Assembly (NCBI GenBank): GCA_018239845.1
Contig: JAFEGO010000087.1
Location: 1-62,367 of the forward strand
Reading direction: 5' to 3'
Length of the DNA: 62,367 bases
From: Verrucomicrobiota bacterium
GTDB lineage: Bacteria > Verrucomicrobiota > Verrucomicrobiia > Opitutales > Opitutaceae
Below are positions 54,899 to 62,367 of this stretch, in pieces. The position numbers were made by a program, and so were the translations under genes. Under the pieces are notes generated by a model. It had not been told where the DNA came from. It worked only from the letters and a program-made list of their open reading frames with translations, and did no database searches. Within the stretch, counting starts at the first letter, position 1. The number at the start of each line of letters is the position of its first letter.

Positions 54899-56305
54899 AT
54901 GACCAAGTTTACCCAAGTCAATCAGCAGATCGGCCGCTACCGCTGGACGATCTGTGCCCTCGTTTTCTTCGCCACGACCATCAACTACCTCGACCGCAAT
55001 GTGCTCGGCCTGCTGAAGGACACGCTGGCGGCCAAGGGGGTTTTCGGCACCGACAAGGCCGCGCAGGAGCTGAACTACTCCGACGTCGTCATCTGCTTCA
55101 CCACCGCCTACGCGGTCGGCATGGTGCTGGCCGGGCGCATCATCGACTGGCTGGGCACCAAGCGCGGCTACGCCTACTCGCTCATCGGCTGGAGTCTGGC
55201 GGCCATCGGCCACGCCTTCGGCCACCACACCTGGAGCTTCGGCTTCTGGCGCGCGGCCCTCGGCTTCTCCGAGGCGGGCAATTTTCCGGCGGCCAACAAG
55301 ACCATCGCCGAGTGGTTTCCCCGGCGGGAGCGCGCCTTCGCCACCGGCCTCTACAACTCCGGGGCCAATGTCGGGGCCATCGTTGCACCGCTGACCGTGC
55401 CCTACATCGCCGAGGCCTGGGGCTGGGAATGGGCCTTCGTGCTCACCGGGGCTGTCGGACTCATCTGGCTGATCTTTTGGTACGCCACCTACGCCTCGCC
55501 GGAGGACAAGCTGAAGAGCGGCCAACTGCAGCAGGCCGAGTACGATTTCATCCACAGTGACAAGGACGAGCATGCGGCGGACGTCTCCACCGTGCGCATT
55601 TCCTGGTTTCGCCTGCTTGGCTTCCGCCAGACCTGGGCGTTTGTCACGGGCAAGTTCCTGACCGACGGCATCTGGTGGTTTTTCATGTTCTGGCTGCCCT
55701 CGTTCCTTGGCGGTGAGAACGCCCGCAAGATCGCTGCTTACCGCGCGGCGCACCCGGACTTCACGGGCGATCCGGCCGATATCCCCGGGGTCATCAGCTG
55801 GACCCTGGCGGTGGCCGTGGTCTATACGATCGCGACGGGCGGCTCCATCTTCGGCGGCTGGCTGCCGAAGCGCTTCATGAGCGCCGGCATCGAGCCGAGC
55901 AAGGCGCGCAAGCTCGCCATGTTCATGTTCGCCTGCCTGCCCCTCGCGGTGCTCTTCGCCTCCCGCCTCGGCGCCATCAACACGTGGCTCGCGGTTGGCT
56001 GCATCGCCATCGCCTGCTCCGCGCACCAGGCTTGGTCGGCCAACATCTTCACCACCGTCTCCGACATGTTTCCGAAGCGGGCCGTGGCCTCCGTCACCGG
56101 CCTCGGCGGCATGGCGGGCGCCGTGGGCGGCGTGCTGATCGCCCGCGTCGCCGGCCTGCTCCTCTCGCACTTCACCGCCCTCGGCAAGATCGAGCTCGGC
56201 TACGGCATTCTCTTCATGATCTGCGGCTCCATCTACCTGGTGGCGTGGATCACGATGCACCTGCTGGCCCCGAGATTTACGCAGATCGATTTGAAGACCA
56301 CCTGA
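54899..56305 (+). CDS. MFS transporter, hexuronate (ExuT)-like
   Basis: A 468-residue major-facilitator protein with 12 helices of the anion:cation symporter family: TTINYLDRNVLGLL in helix 1, VGMVLAGRIIDWLGTKRGYAYS (motif A), GFSEAGNFPAANKTIAEWFPRRERAFATGLYNSGANVGAI, and SDMFPKRAVASVTGLGGMAGAVGGV. These match ExuT-type galacturonate/glucuronate transporters. It would import uronates or unsaturated uronates through the inner membrane. The PL10 gene starts 2 bases after its stop. Confidence 0.92.
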   Translation: MTKFTQVNQQIGRYRWTICALVFFATTINYLDRNVLGLLKDTLAAKGVFGTDKAAQELNYSDVVICFTTAYAVGMVLAGRIIDWLGTKRGYAYSLIGWSLAAIGHAFGHHTWSFGFWRAALGFSEAGNFPAANKTIAEWFPRRERAFATGLYNSGANVGAIVAPLTVPYIAEAWGWEWAFVLTGAVGLIWLIFWYATYASPEDKLKSGQLQQAEYDFIHSDKDEHAADVSTVRISWFRLLGFRQTWAFVTGKFLTDGIWWFFMFWLPSFLGGENARKIAAYRAAHPDFTGDPADIPGVISWTLAVAVVYTIATGGSIFGGWLPKRFMSAGIEPSKARKLAMFMFACLPLAVLFASRLGAINTWLAVGCIAIACSAHQAWSANIFTTVSDMFPKRAVASVTGLGGMAGAVGGVLIARVAGLLLSHFTALGKIELGYGILFMICGSIYLVAWITMHLLAPRFTQIDLKTT

Positions 56306-56307
56306 TC

Positions 56308-57372
56308 ATGATCGGTCGCCTCCTGCTTCTCTGCGCCCTCGCGACCGTGGCCTCGCCTCGGTGCCCGGGTGCGGTGCGGTGGAGCGCCGTGCTGCGCCAG
56401 CCCGCGACGTGGTACGCCACCGCCGAGGCGCACACCGTCGCGGATAATGTCCTGCTCTGGCAGACGCCGTCCGGCGGCTGGCCGAAGAACCATGACATGA
56501 CCGTCCCGCCCGCGCCGCACGATCTCGACGCCGAGGATGTCAGCGCGCCGACGATCGACAACGACGCGACGTGGACGCAGCTGCGTTTCCTCGCGCTCGT
56601 GGAGGCCGCGCAGCCCGACGCGCGCTATCGCGCGGCGTTCCAGCGCGGGCTCGATTACCTTTTCGCCGCGCAGTACGCCAACGGCGGCTGGCCCCAGTTC
56701 TATCCGCGCCTGCCGGGCTACTACACGCACATCACGTTCAACGACGATGCGATGACCGGCGTGCTCGAGCTGCTGCGCGACGTCGCCCGCGGCAAGGCGC
56801 CTTATGATAAGATCGACGACGCCACGCGCACGCGCGCCGCCGCCGCGGTGAAAAAGGGCCTCGCCTGCATCCTCCGCTGCCAGATCACCGTCAACGGGCA
56901 GAAGACCGTGTGGTGCGCCCAGCACGACGAGATCACCTTCGAGCCCGTGCCCGCGCGCACCTTCGAGCACGAGTCGCTCTCCGGCTCCGAGAGCGTGGGC
57001 GTCGTGCGTTTTCTGATGGGGGAGGAAAACCCGTCGCCAGAAATTATCGCCGCCGTGCAGGGCGCCGTCGCCTGGTTTGAGCAGGTGAAGCTCACCGGCA
57101 TCCGCGTCATCGCGATCCCTGATCCCAAGCTGCCGCACGGTCACGACCGCAAGGTCGTCGCCGATCCCTCGGCCCCGCCGCTCTGGGCGCGGTTTTATGA
57201 GATCGGCACCAACCGCCCGATCTTCGGCGGTCGCGATACTATCATTCGTTACACACTCGCCGAGGTCGAGCCGGAGCGCCGCGGCGGCTACCGCTGGTAC
57301 GTTGAGGAGCCGGCGAAACTGCTGGAAAAGGATTATCCGCGCTGGGCCGCACGCTGGATCAAGTCGAATTAA
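56308..57372 (+). CDS. pectate lyase, PL10 family
   Basis: A 354-residue secreted enzyme (signal peptide MIGRLLLLCALATVASPRCPGA) with the PL10 hallmarks TPSGGWPKNHD, TIDNDATWTQLRFLA, YANGGWPQFYP, HITFNDDAMTGVLELL, VWCAQHDEITFEPVPARTFEHESLSGSESVGVV and RPIFGGRDTIIRYTLAEVEPERRGGYRWY, which holds the conserved catalytic Arg region. It cleaves de-esterified homogalacturonan by beta-elimination. The start at 56308 is set by the signal peptide and the 2-base gap to the MFS gene. Confidence 0.95.
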   Translation: MIGRLLLLCALATVASPRCPGAVRWSAVLRQPATWYATAEAHTVADNVLLWQTPSGGWPKNHDMTVPPAPHDLDAEDVSAPTIDNDATWTQLRFLALVEAAQPDARYRAAFQRGLDYLFAAQYANGGWPQFYPRLPGYYTHITFNDDAMTGVLELLRDVARGKAPYDKIDDATRTRAAAAVKKGLACILRCQITVNGQKTVWCAQHDEITFEPVPARTFEHESLSGSESVGVVRFLMGEENPSPEIIAAVQGAVAWFEQVKLTGIRVIAIPDPKLPHGHDRKVVADPSAPPLWARFYEIGTNRPIFGGRDTIIRYTLAEVEPERRGGYRWYVEEPAKLLEKDYPRWAARWIKSN

Positions 57373-57378
57373 CGGACC

Positions 57379-60300
57379 ATGAAACACTGGTTCACGGTTT
57401 TCGCCCTGTCTGTTTTCCTGCCGCTCTGCGGCCGCGCCGCGCTGCCCGACGCCGTGGTCGCGGCCGACGGCACCGGGGATTACCGCTCGATCCAGGAGGC
57501 CATCAGCGCCGCGCCCATGCGCACCGATCCCGCCGCGCCGGCGTGGGTGATCTTTGTCAAGGCCGGAACGTATCAGGAGCGTGTATACGTCCAGCGCGAG
57601 CGCGGGCAGATGCGCATCGTCGGCGAGGATGCGGCGAAGACGATCCTCACTTATAATCTGCACGCCGGTCTCGCCGGCCCCGATGGCAAGCCCATCGGCA
57701 CCTTCCGCACGCCCACGCTCCAGGTCGATGGCGACGGCATGGTGTGGGAAAACCTCACCATCGCCAACTCCGCCGGCCCCGTCGGCCAGGCCCTCGCGCT
57801 GCGCGTCGATGGCGACCGCGTCACCTTCCGCCACTGCCGTTTCCTCGGCTGGCAGGACACCATCCTCGCCAACCGCGGCCGCCACTATTTCGCCGACTGT
57901 TACATCGAGGGCCACGTGGACTTCATCTTCGGCGCGGCCACGGCTTACTTTGATCACTGCGAGATCCACGCGCTGAAGGACGGCTACCTCACCGCCGCCT
58001 CCACGCCGAAGGATCAGCCGTACGGCTTCGTCTTCGCCGACTGCACGATCACCGGTGCCGAGGGCGCCCATACCTATCTCGGTCGCCCCTGGCGCGACTA
58101 CGCCAAAACCATTTTCCTCCGCACCGCGATGTCCGCCGCCGTCCGGCCCGAGGGCTGGCACAATTGGAAGAAACCCTCCGCGGAGCAGACCACGTTCTAC
58201 GCCGAGTTCGGCAGCACCGGTCCCGGCGCGACCGCCGCCGCGCGCGTGCCGTGGGCCAAGCCTCTCAGCGCCGCCCAGGCCGCCGCGCTCACGTCCGAAA
58301 AAGTCCTCGCCGGCAGCGATGGCTGGAATCCCGCCGCCGCACCCGCCGCGCCGGTCCACCTGCCGCGCATCGTCCTCGTGGGCGACTCCACCGTGACGGA
58401 GCGGGTGGGGTGGGGGCTCGGCTTCAAGGCGTTCCTCGACGACCGGATCGAGTGCCGCAACACCGCGCGCGGCGGCCGCAGCTCGAAGAGCTTCCGCGAT
58501 GAGGGCCACTGGGCGCCGGCGCTCGCGCTCAAGGGCGACTACTACCTGATTCAGTTCGGCCACAACGATGTCCCCGGCAAGGGCCCCCTGCGCGAGACCG
58601 ACCCACGCACCACCTTTCGCGAAAACATGGCCCGCTACGTCGATGAGGTGCGCGCCATGGGGGCGACGCCGATTTTGGTGACCTCCCTCGCCATCCGCAC
58701 CTTCGACGACCAAGGCCACCTTCTCCCGACGCTGCTCCCGTACGTCGAGGCGACCCGCGCCGTCGCTGCGGAGAAACACGTCCTCCTCATCGATCTCTAC
58801 GCGCGCAGCAAGGAGCTGTGCGAGCGGATCGGCCCGGCCGAGAGCGCGAAGTTCAATCCCATCAACCCGAAGGACGGCAAGACCGACCCTACGCACCTCA
58901 CCGCCGCCTCGGGCGTCGTGTTTGCGAAACTCGTCGTCGAGGAACTGCGCAAGGTGGTGCCCGAGCTGTCCGCCGGCCTGCGCACCGAGCCTGGCACCGC
59001 CCGGTCCGACGATCCGATGCGCGACATCGAGTACGGCAAGGTGGGCAAGGAACAGCTGCTCCTCGATGCCCATGTGCCCGATGGCGACGGCCCGTTTCCC
59101 GTCGCGATCCTCGTGCACGGCGGCGGTTGGAGCGCCGGCGACAAGAGCGGCACCGACAAACCCGGCAGCTCGGCCGACATCACGCCGTGGTTCGCCCCGC
59201 TCAACGCCGCGAAGTTCACGTGGTTCTCCATCAACTACCGGCTCGCGCCGAAGGATCGCTGGCCCGCCTGCCTCGAGGATGTGCAGACCGCCATCCGCTG
59301 GGTGAAAGCCCATGCGGCCGAGTACAAGGGCGACCCGCGCCGCATCGCGCTCTTCGGCCACTCGGCCGGCGGGCAGCTCGTGTGCATGGCCGCCACGACC
59401 GGTGGCGAGGACACGCGCGTGCAGGCCGTCGTGGGCTTCGCGCCCACCACCAATCACGAGCAGGACCTCGCCGCGCGCGGCGGCCTCAGCCCCTCGCTGC
59501 AAAAACTCCTCGACCAGCCCAAGGAGCTCACGCCCGCCTCGCTGGCGATGTTGCGCGATCTCTCGCCGCTCAACCACGTACACGCCGGCCTCCCGCCGTT
59601 TCTCCTCATCCACGGCGACGCCGACAAGACCGTGCCCTACCAGCAGTCGCTCGATTTCCAGGCGCGCCTGCGCGCGAGCGGCGTGCCCTGCGATCTCATC
59701 ACGATCCCCGGCGGCCAGCACGCGCTGGCCGATTGGTCAAAAATTGCACCCGACTACCCGGCCCGTATGGTGGCGTGGTTGAAAACCACGCTTGCTCCAA
59801 CCACTTCCGCTGCCCCTTGGGTGCCCGATCTGGGCAATGGCTCCTTTAAAAACCCCGTCATCTACGCCGACTACTCCGACCCCGATGCCGTGCGCGTGGG
59901 CGACGATTACTGGATGACGTCGTCGAGCTTCAGCCACGTCCCCGGTCTGCCGCTCCTCCACTCGCGCGACCTCGTCAACTGGACGCTCGAGGCCTACGCG
60001 CTGCCGCGCCTTGTGCCGGAGGATGTCTTCTCCGTGCCGCAGCCGGGCAAAGGCGTGTGGGCGCCGGCGATCCGCCACCACGCGGGCAAGTACTGGATCT
60101 ATTATCCCGATCCCGATTTCGGCCTCTACGTCATCACCGCCACCGATCCGCGCGGCCCGTGGACCGCGCCCATCATGGTGCAGGCCGGCAAGGGCCTGAT
60201 CGACCCGTGCCCGCTCTGGGATGACGACGGCAAGGTGTACCTCATCCACGGCTGGGCCAAGAGCCGCGCCGGCATCAACAACGTCCTTACGCTCCTCGAG

Positions 60301-61359
60301 CTCGACGCTACCGGCACGAAGGTCGTGCACGACTTCGGCGTGGTGATCGACGGCCACAAGCTTTCCGACTACGGCACCCTCGAAGGCCCCAAGCTCTACA
60401 AGCGCCACGGCTGGTACTACGTCTTCGCTCCCGCCGGCGGCGTTAAGACCGGCTGGCAATCCGTCTTCCGCGCCCGCGACATCCGCGGGCCCTACGCCGA
60501 CCGCATCGTGCTCGACCAGGGCAAGACGCCCGTCAACGGCCCGCACCAGGGCGCGCTCGTCGACACGCCTGCGGGCGACTGGTGGTTCCTCCATTTCCAG
60601 GACCTCGATGCCTACGGCCGCGTGGTGCACCTGCAGCCCGTCACCTGGCACGACGACTGGCCCGTGATGGGCCGCGACGACGATGGCGACGGCAAGGGCG
60701 AGCCCGTGCTCACGCACCGCAAGCCCGCGCTCCCCGCGCAGTCCGTGGCCGTGCCGCCCACGAGCGACGACTTTCTCTCGCCGCGCCTCGGCCTGCAATG
60801 GCAGTGGCAGGCCAACCCCCACGACCGCGAGTACTCGCTGACCGCGCGTCCCGGCGCCCTGCGCCTCTTCGCGCAGCCCGCCGCCACGCCCAATCTCTGG
60901 ACCGCGCCGTACCTGCTGCTGCAGAAGTTTCCCGCGCCGCGCTTCATGGTCACGACCGGGATCGATCTCTCCGCGTCGGCCGACGGCGACCGCGCGGGCC
61001 TCGTGATCTTCGGCAGCGACTACGCTTGGATCGGGCCGCGCCGCAGCGGGAGCAAATTCGAACTCGTGCAGGCCGTCTGCCACGATGCCGCGGGGCACAA
61101 GCCCGGCACCGAGACCATCGCCGCCGCCGTGCCGTGGCCGGAGGGCAAGATCCGCCTGCGCGTGACGGTCGCCGACGGCGGGCGCTGCCAGTTTTTCTAC
61201 AGCGTGAATGACGGTGCCTTCCAGCCGCTCGGCGGGGAGTTCACCGCCACGCAGGGCCGCTGGGTCGGCGCGAAGGTCGGCGTGTTTGCCGATACGCCCC
61301 AGGCCGGGGGTACCGGCCATGCGGATGTCACGGCCTTCCACGTGGAGGCGCTGCCCTGA
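57379..61359 (+). CDS. four-domain pectin enzyme: CE8 pectinesterase - CE12 acetylesterase - alpha/beta hydrolase - GH43
   Basis: A 1326-residue secreted protein. After a signal peptide (to about 22), residues ~28-310 are a CE8 pectin methylesterase with Gln137, Asp160, Asp181 (21 apart as in plant enzymes) and Arg236. Residues ~328-535 are a CE12 SGNH esterase with Ser337 (GDS), Asn396 (GHND), Asp503 and His506. Residues ~546-805 are an alpha/beta hydrolase of the BD-FAE/xylan esterase type with HGGGW 580-584, Ser662 (GHSAGG), Asp749 and His781. Residues ~814-1115 are a GH43 five-bladed propeller with Asp834, Asp942 and Glu1002. About 200 C-terminal residues form a concanavalin-like domain seen in GH43 subfamily enzymes. 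All four catalytic sets look intact. PL10 ends 6 bases upstream. Confidence 0.93.
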   Translation: MKHWFTVFALSVFLPLCGRAALPDAVVAADGTGDYRSIQEAISAAPMRTDPAAPAWVIFVKAGTYQERVYVQRERGQMRIVGEDAAKTILTYNLHAGLAGPDGKPIGTFRTPTLQVDGDGMVWENLTIANSAGPVGQALALRVDGDRVTFRHCRFLGWQDTILANRGRHYFADCYIEGHVDFIFGAATAYFDHCEIHALKDGYLTAASTPKDQPYGFVFADCTITGAEGAHTYLGRPWRDYAKTIFLRTAMSAAVRPEGWHNWKKPSAEQTTFYAEFGSTGPGATAAARVPWAKPLSAAQAAALTSEKVLAGSDGWNPAAAPAAPVHLPRIVLVGDSTVTERVGWGLGFKAFLDDRIECRNTARGGRSSKSFRDEGHWAPALALKGDYYLIQFGHNDVPGKGPLRETDPRTTFRENMARYVDEVRAMGATPILVTSLAIRTFDDQGHLLPTLLPYVEATRAVAAEKHVLLIDLYARSKELCERIGPAESAKFNPINPKDGKTDPTHLTAASGVVFAKLVVEELRKVVPELSAGLRTEPGTARSDDPMRDIEYGKVGKEQLLLDAHVPDGDGPFPVAILVHGGGWSAGDKSGTDKPGSSADITPWFAPLNAAKFTWFSINYRLAPKDRWPACLEDVQTAIRWVKAHAAEYKGDPRRIALFGHSAGGQLVCMAATTGGEDTRVQAVVGFAPTTNHEQDLAARGGLSPSLQKLLDQPKELTPASLAMLRDLSPLNHVHAGLPPFLLIHGDADKTVPYQQSLDFQARLRASGVPCDLITIPGGQHALADWSKIAPDYPARMVAWLKTTLAPTTSAAPWVPDLGNGSFKNPVIYADYSDPDAVRVGDDYWMTSSSFSHVPGLPLLHSRDLVNWTLEAYALPRLVPEDVFSVPQPGKGVWAPAIRHHAGKYWIYYPDPDFGLYVITATDPRGPWTAPIMVQAGKGLIDPCPLWDDDGKVYLIHGWAKSRAGINNVLTLLELDATGTKVVHDFGVVIDGHKLSDYGTLEGPKLYKRHGWYYVFAPAGGVKTGWQSVFRARDIRGPYADRIVLDQGKTPVNGPHQGALVDTPAGDWWFLHFQDLDAYGRVVHLQPVTWHDDWPVMGRDDDGDGKGEPVLTHRKPALPAQSVAVPPTSDDFLSPRLGLQWQWQANPHDREYSLTARPGALRLFAQPAATPNLWTAPYLLLQKFPAPRFMVTTGIDLSASADGDRAGLVIFGSDYAWIGPRRSGSKFELVQAVCHDAAGHKPGTETIAAAVPWPEGKIRLRVTVADGGRCQFFYSVNDGAFQPLGGEFTATQGRWVGAKVGVFADTPQAGGTGHADVTAFHVEALP

Positions 61360-61367
61360 TCCATTTT

Positions 61368-62156
61368 ATGAATCCAGAAAACTACCTGAGCACTTTGTTT
61401 GGCCTGAGCGGCCGCGTGGCCGTCGTCATCGGCGGCACCGGCGAGCTCTGCGGCGCGATGGCCGAGGGCCTCGCGGGCGCGGGCGCCGAGGTCGTCATCG
61501 TCGGGCGCAACGCAGAGAAGGCGCAGGCGCGCCTCGACCGCATCGCCGCCATCGGCGGCAAGGCGTGGTTCCACGCCGCTGAGGCCTCGAGCAAGGCGGA
61601 GGTGCAGGGTCTCCTCGCCGCCGTCCTCGCGCGCAGCGGCCGCGTCGATATCGTCGTCAACGGTGCGGGCATCAACTCCGCCACGCCCTTCTTCGACATC
61701 ACCGAGGAGGAGTTCGACCGCATCGTGCGTGTGAACCTCAAGGGCGTCTTCCTCGGCTGCCAGGTTTTCGGCAAGTACCTCGTCGATCGCGGCCAGGGCG
61801 GCTCGATCATCAACCTCGGCTCGATGTCCGGCGTGGTGCCGCTCTCGCGCGTCTTCACCTACTCCGCGACCAAGGGCGCCGTGCACAACCTCTCGCTCAA
61901 CCTCGCGCGCGAGTGGGCCCCCAACAAGGTCCGCGTCAACGTCCTCGTCCCCGGCTTCTTCCCCGCCGAGCAGAACAAGAAGGTCCTCACCCCCGAGCGC
62001 GTCAGCCACATCATGGGCCACACGCCGATGAAGCGCTTCGGCGAGGCGCGCGAGCTGATCGGCGCCACGCTCCTGCTCGCGGCCGACAGCGCGGGCTCCT
62101 TCATCACCGGCGAGGAGCTGATCGTGGACGGCGGCTACCACGCGATGACGATCTAA
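61368..62156 (+). CDS. SDR family oxidoreductase, probably uronate/aldonate pathway
   Basis: A 262-residue classical [33 protein letters not shown] cofactor fold, [33 protein letters not shown], the Ser of GSMSG, the YSATKGAV Tyr-Lys pair, and a C-terminal [14 protein letters not shown]. It resembles the SDR-type D-mannonate (fructuronate) oxidoreductases found in uronate loci of Bacteroidetes and Verrucomicrobia. That role fits its place 8 bases after the pectin enzyme, but gluconate-5-dehydrogenase-like activity is also possible. Confidence 0.87.
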   Translation: MNPENYLSTLFGLSGRVAVVIGGTGELCGAMAEGLAGAGAEVVIVGRNAEKAQARLDRIAAIGGKAWFHAAEASSKAEVQGLLAAVLARSGRVDIVVNGAGINSATPFFDITEEEFDRIVRVNLKGVFLGCQVFGKYLVDRGQGGSIINLGSMSGVVPLSRVFTYSATKGAVHNLSLNLAREWAPNKVRVNVLVPGFFPAEQNKKVLTPERVSHIMGHTPMKRFGEARELIGATLLLAADSAGSFITGEELIVDGGYHAMTI

Positions 62157-62180
62157 GGAATACCGAGGAGAAAAATTTCC

Positions 62181-62367
62181 ATGAGCACTTCAGCTATCAA
62201 TTCATTCCTGCTGCAAAACGGCATCCGCATCGCCCAGAACCCGTGCGTGAGCCCGGACTTCTGCCTCGACTGGCCGGCGCTGCTGGCCGATCTCCGCGCG
62301 GGCCGGGCCACCGAGTACCCGAAGAGCCGTTTCACCACCGCCGCCGGCGCGTGGACCCTCTGGGAAA
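62181..62367 (+). CDS. partial gene, product not recognised, cut by the window end
   Basis: A frame opens at an ATG (MSTSAINSFLLQNGIRIA) preceded by GAGGAG at 62165-62170 and stays open to the last base (62 codons). The translated part continues with NPCVSPDFCLDWPALLADL and SRFTTAAGAWTLWE. There is no signal peptide, so it is likely cytoplasmic. The position after an SDR in a uronate locus suggests a sugar-acid enzyme, but I cannot assign a family from this fragment. Confidence 0.7.
   Translation, partial: MSTSAINSFLLQNGIRIAQNPCVSPDFCLDWPALLADLRAGRATEYPKSRFTTAAGAWTLWE

Noticed and set aside
56233..59721. 1162-codon open frame on the minus strand opposite the MFS, PL10 and CE8-CE12 regions
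   Set aside because: It is a shadow frame caused by high GC and codon bias. Its translation is low-complexity (Arg/Gly/Val/Ala-rich) without motifs, and the plus-strand genes under it are certain.

Overview
The window is GC-rich and tightly packed on both strands. It looks like the chromosome of an Opitutaceae-type member of the Verrucomicrobiota. That placement is inferred from the mix of genes: large TonB-dependent receptors, a pectin locus with GH105/GH28/PL10/CE8 enzymes, DUF4861, homospermidine synthase, GTAG/GTGG-headed intergenic hairpins and the 'AGCCACAGATTACACAGATGG' type of intergenic repeat. No rRNA, tRNA, CRISPR, prophage or insertion sequence was recognised.

Layout. 1-2.4 kb: the 3' part of a TonB-dependent receptor, closed by a strong terminator. 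2.4-10.6 kb: housekeeping and mixed genes (secreted coiled-coil protein, GH20-like glycosidase, MOSC protein, transaldolase, CCA-adding enzyme, DUF423 protein, rplM-rpsI, HupE/UreJ-type nickel permease). 10.7-22.9 kb, minus strand: a one-directional nitrogen unit, porin-urtA-urtB-urtC-urtD-urtE-ureA-ureB-ureC-ureE-ureF-ureG-ureD, which imports urea and hydrolyses it to ammonia. A sigma-54-like element lies upstream of the porin, an intrinsic terminator separates urtA from urtB, and repeats occupy three spacers of the urease part. 23.2-30.2 kb: an outer-membrane protein, homospermidine synthase plus an ornithine-decarboxylase-fold enzyme (polyamine synthesis) with a long hairpin between them, secreted hypotheticals, an SDR, and a small toxin-antitoxin pair. 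30.3-36.5 kb: arginine synthesis, argJ divergent from argB-argD-argF-argG. 36.9-41.3 kb, minus strand: an Mla/MCE lipid-transport operon (WP-repeat protein, mlaE, mlaF, mlaD, ACT protein). 41.5-43.8 kb: an MBL-fold hydrolase, rsmD and rsmE.

43.8-62.4 kb is a pectin utilisation locus. A LarA-type nickel-pincer racemase homologue and an IclR regulator are divergent from a large TonB receptor, with two TTCA-N4-TGAA palindromes between them. Then follow kduI, kduD, a DUF4861 protein, a GH105-GH28 fusion, an MFS transporter, a PL10 pectate lyase, a four-domain CE8-CE12-alpha/beta-hydrolase-GH43 protein, an SDR and a gene cut by the window edge. Together they would demethylate and deacetylate pectin, cleave the backbone, trim side chains, remove unsaturated uronates, import the products and convert them towards 2-keto-3-deoxygluconate.

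The items most worth following up are the four-domain pectin esterase/glycosidase fusion, the WP-repeat protein that opens the Mla operon, the LarA-like enzyme beside the pectin regulator, the REP-like hairpin family (one copy is read as part of UreF), and the sigma-54-like promoter plus urtA terminator of the urea cluster.
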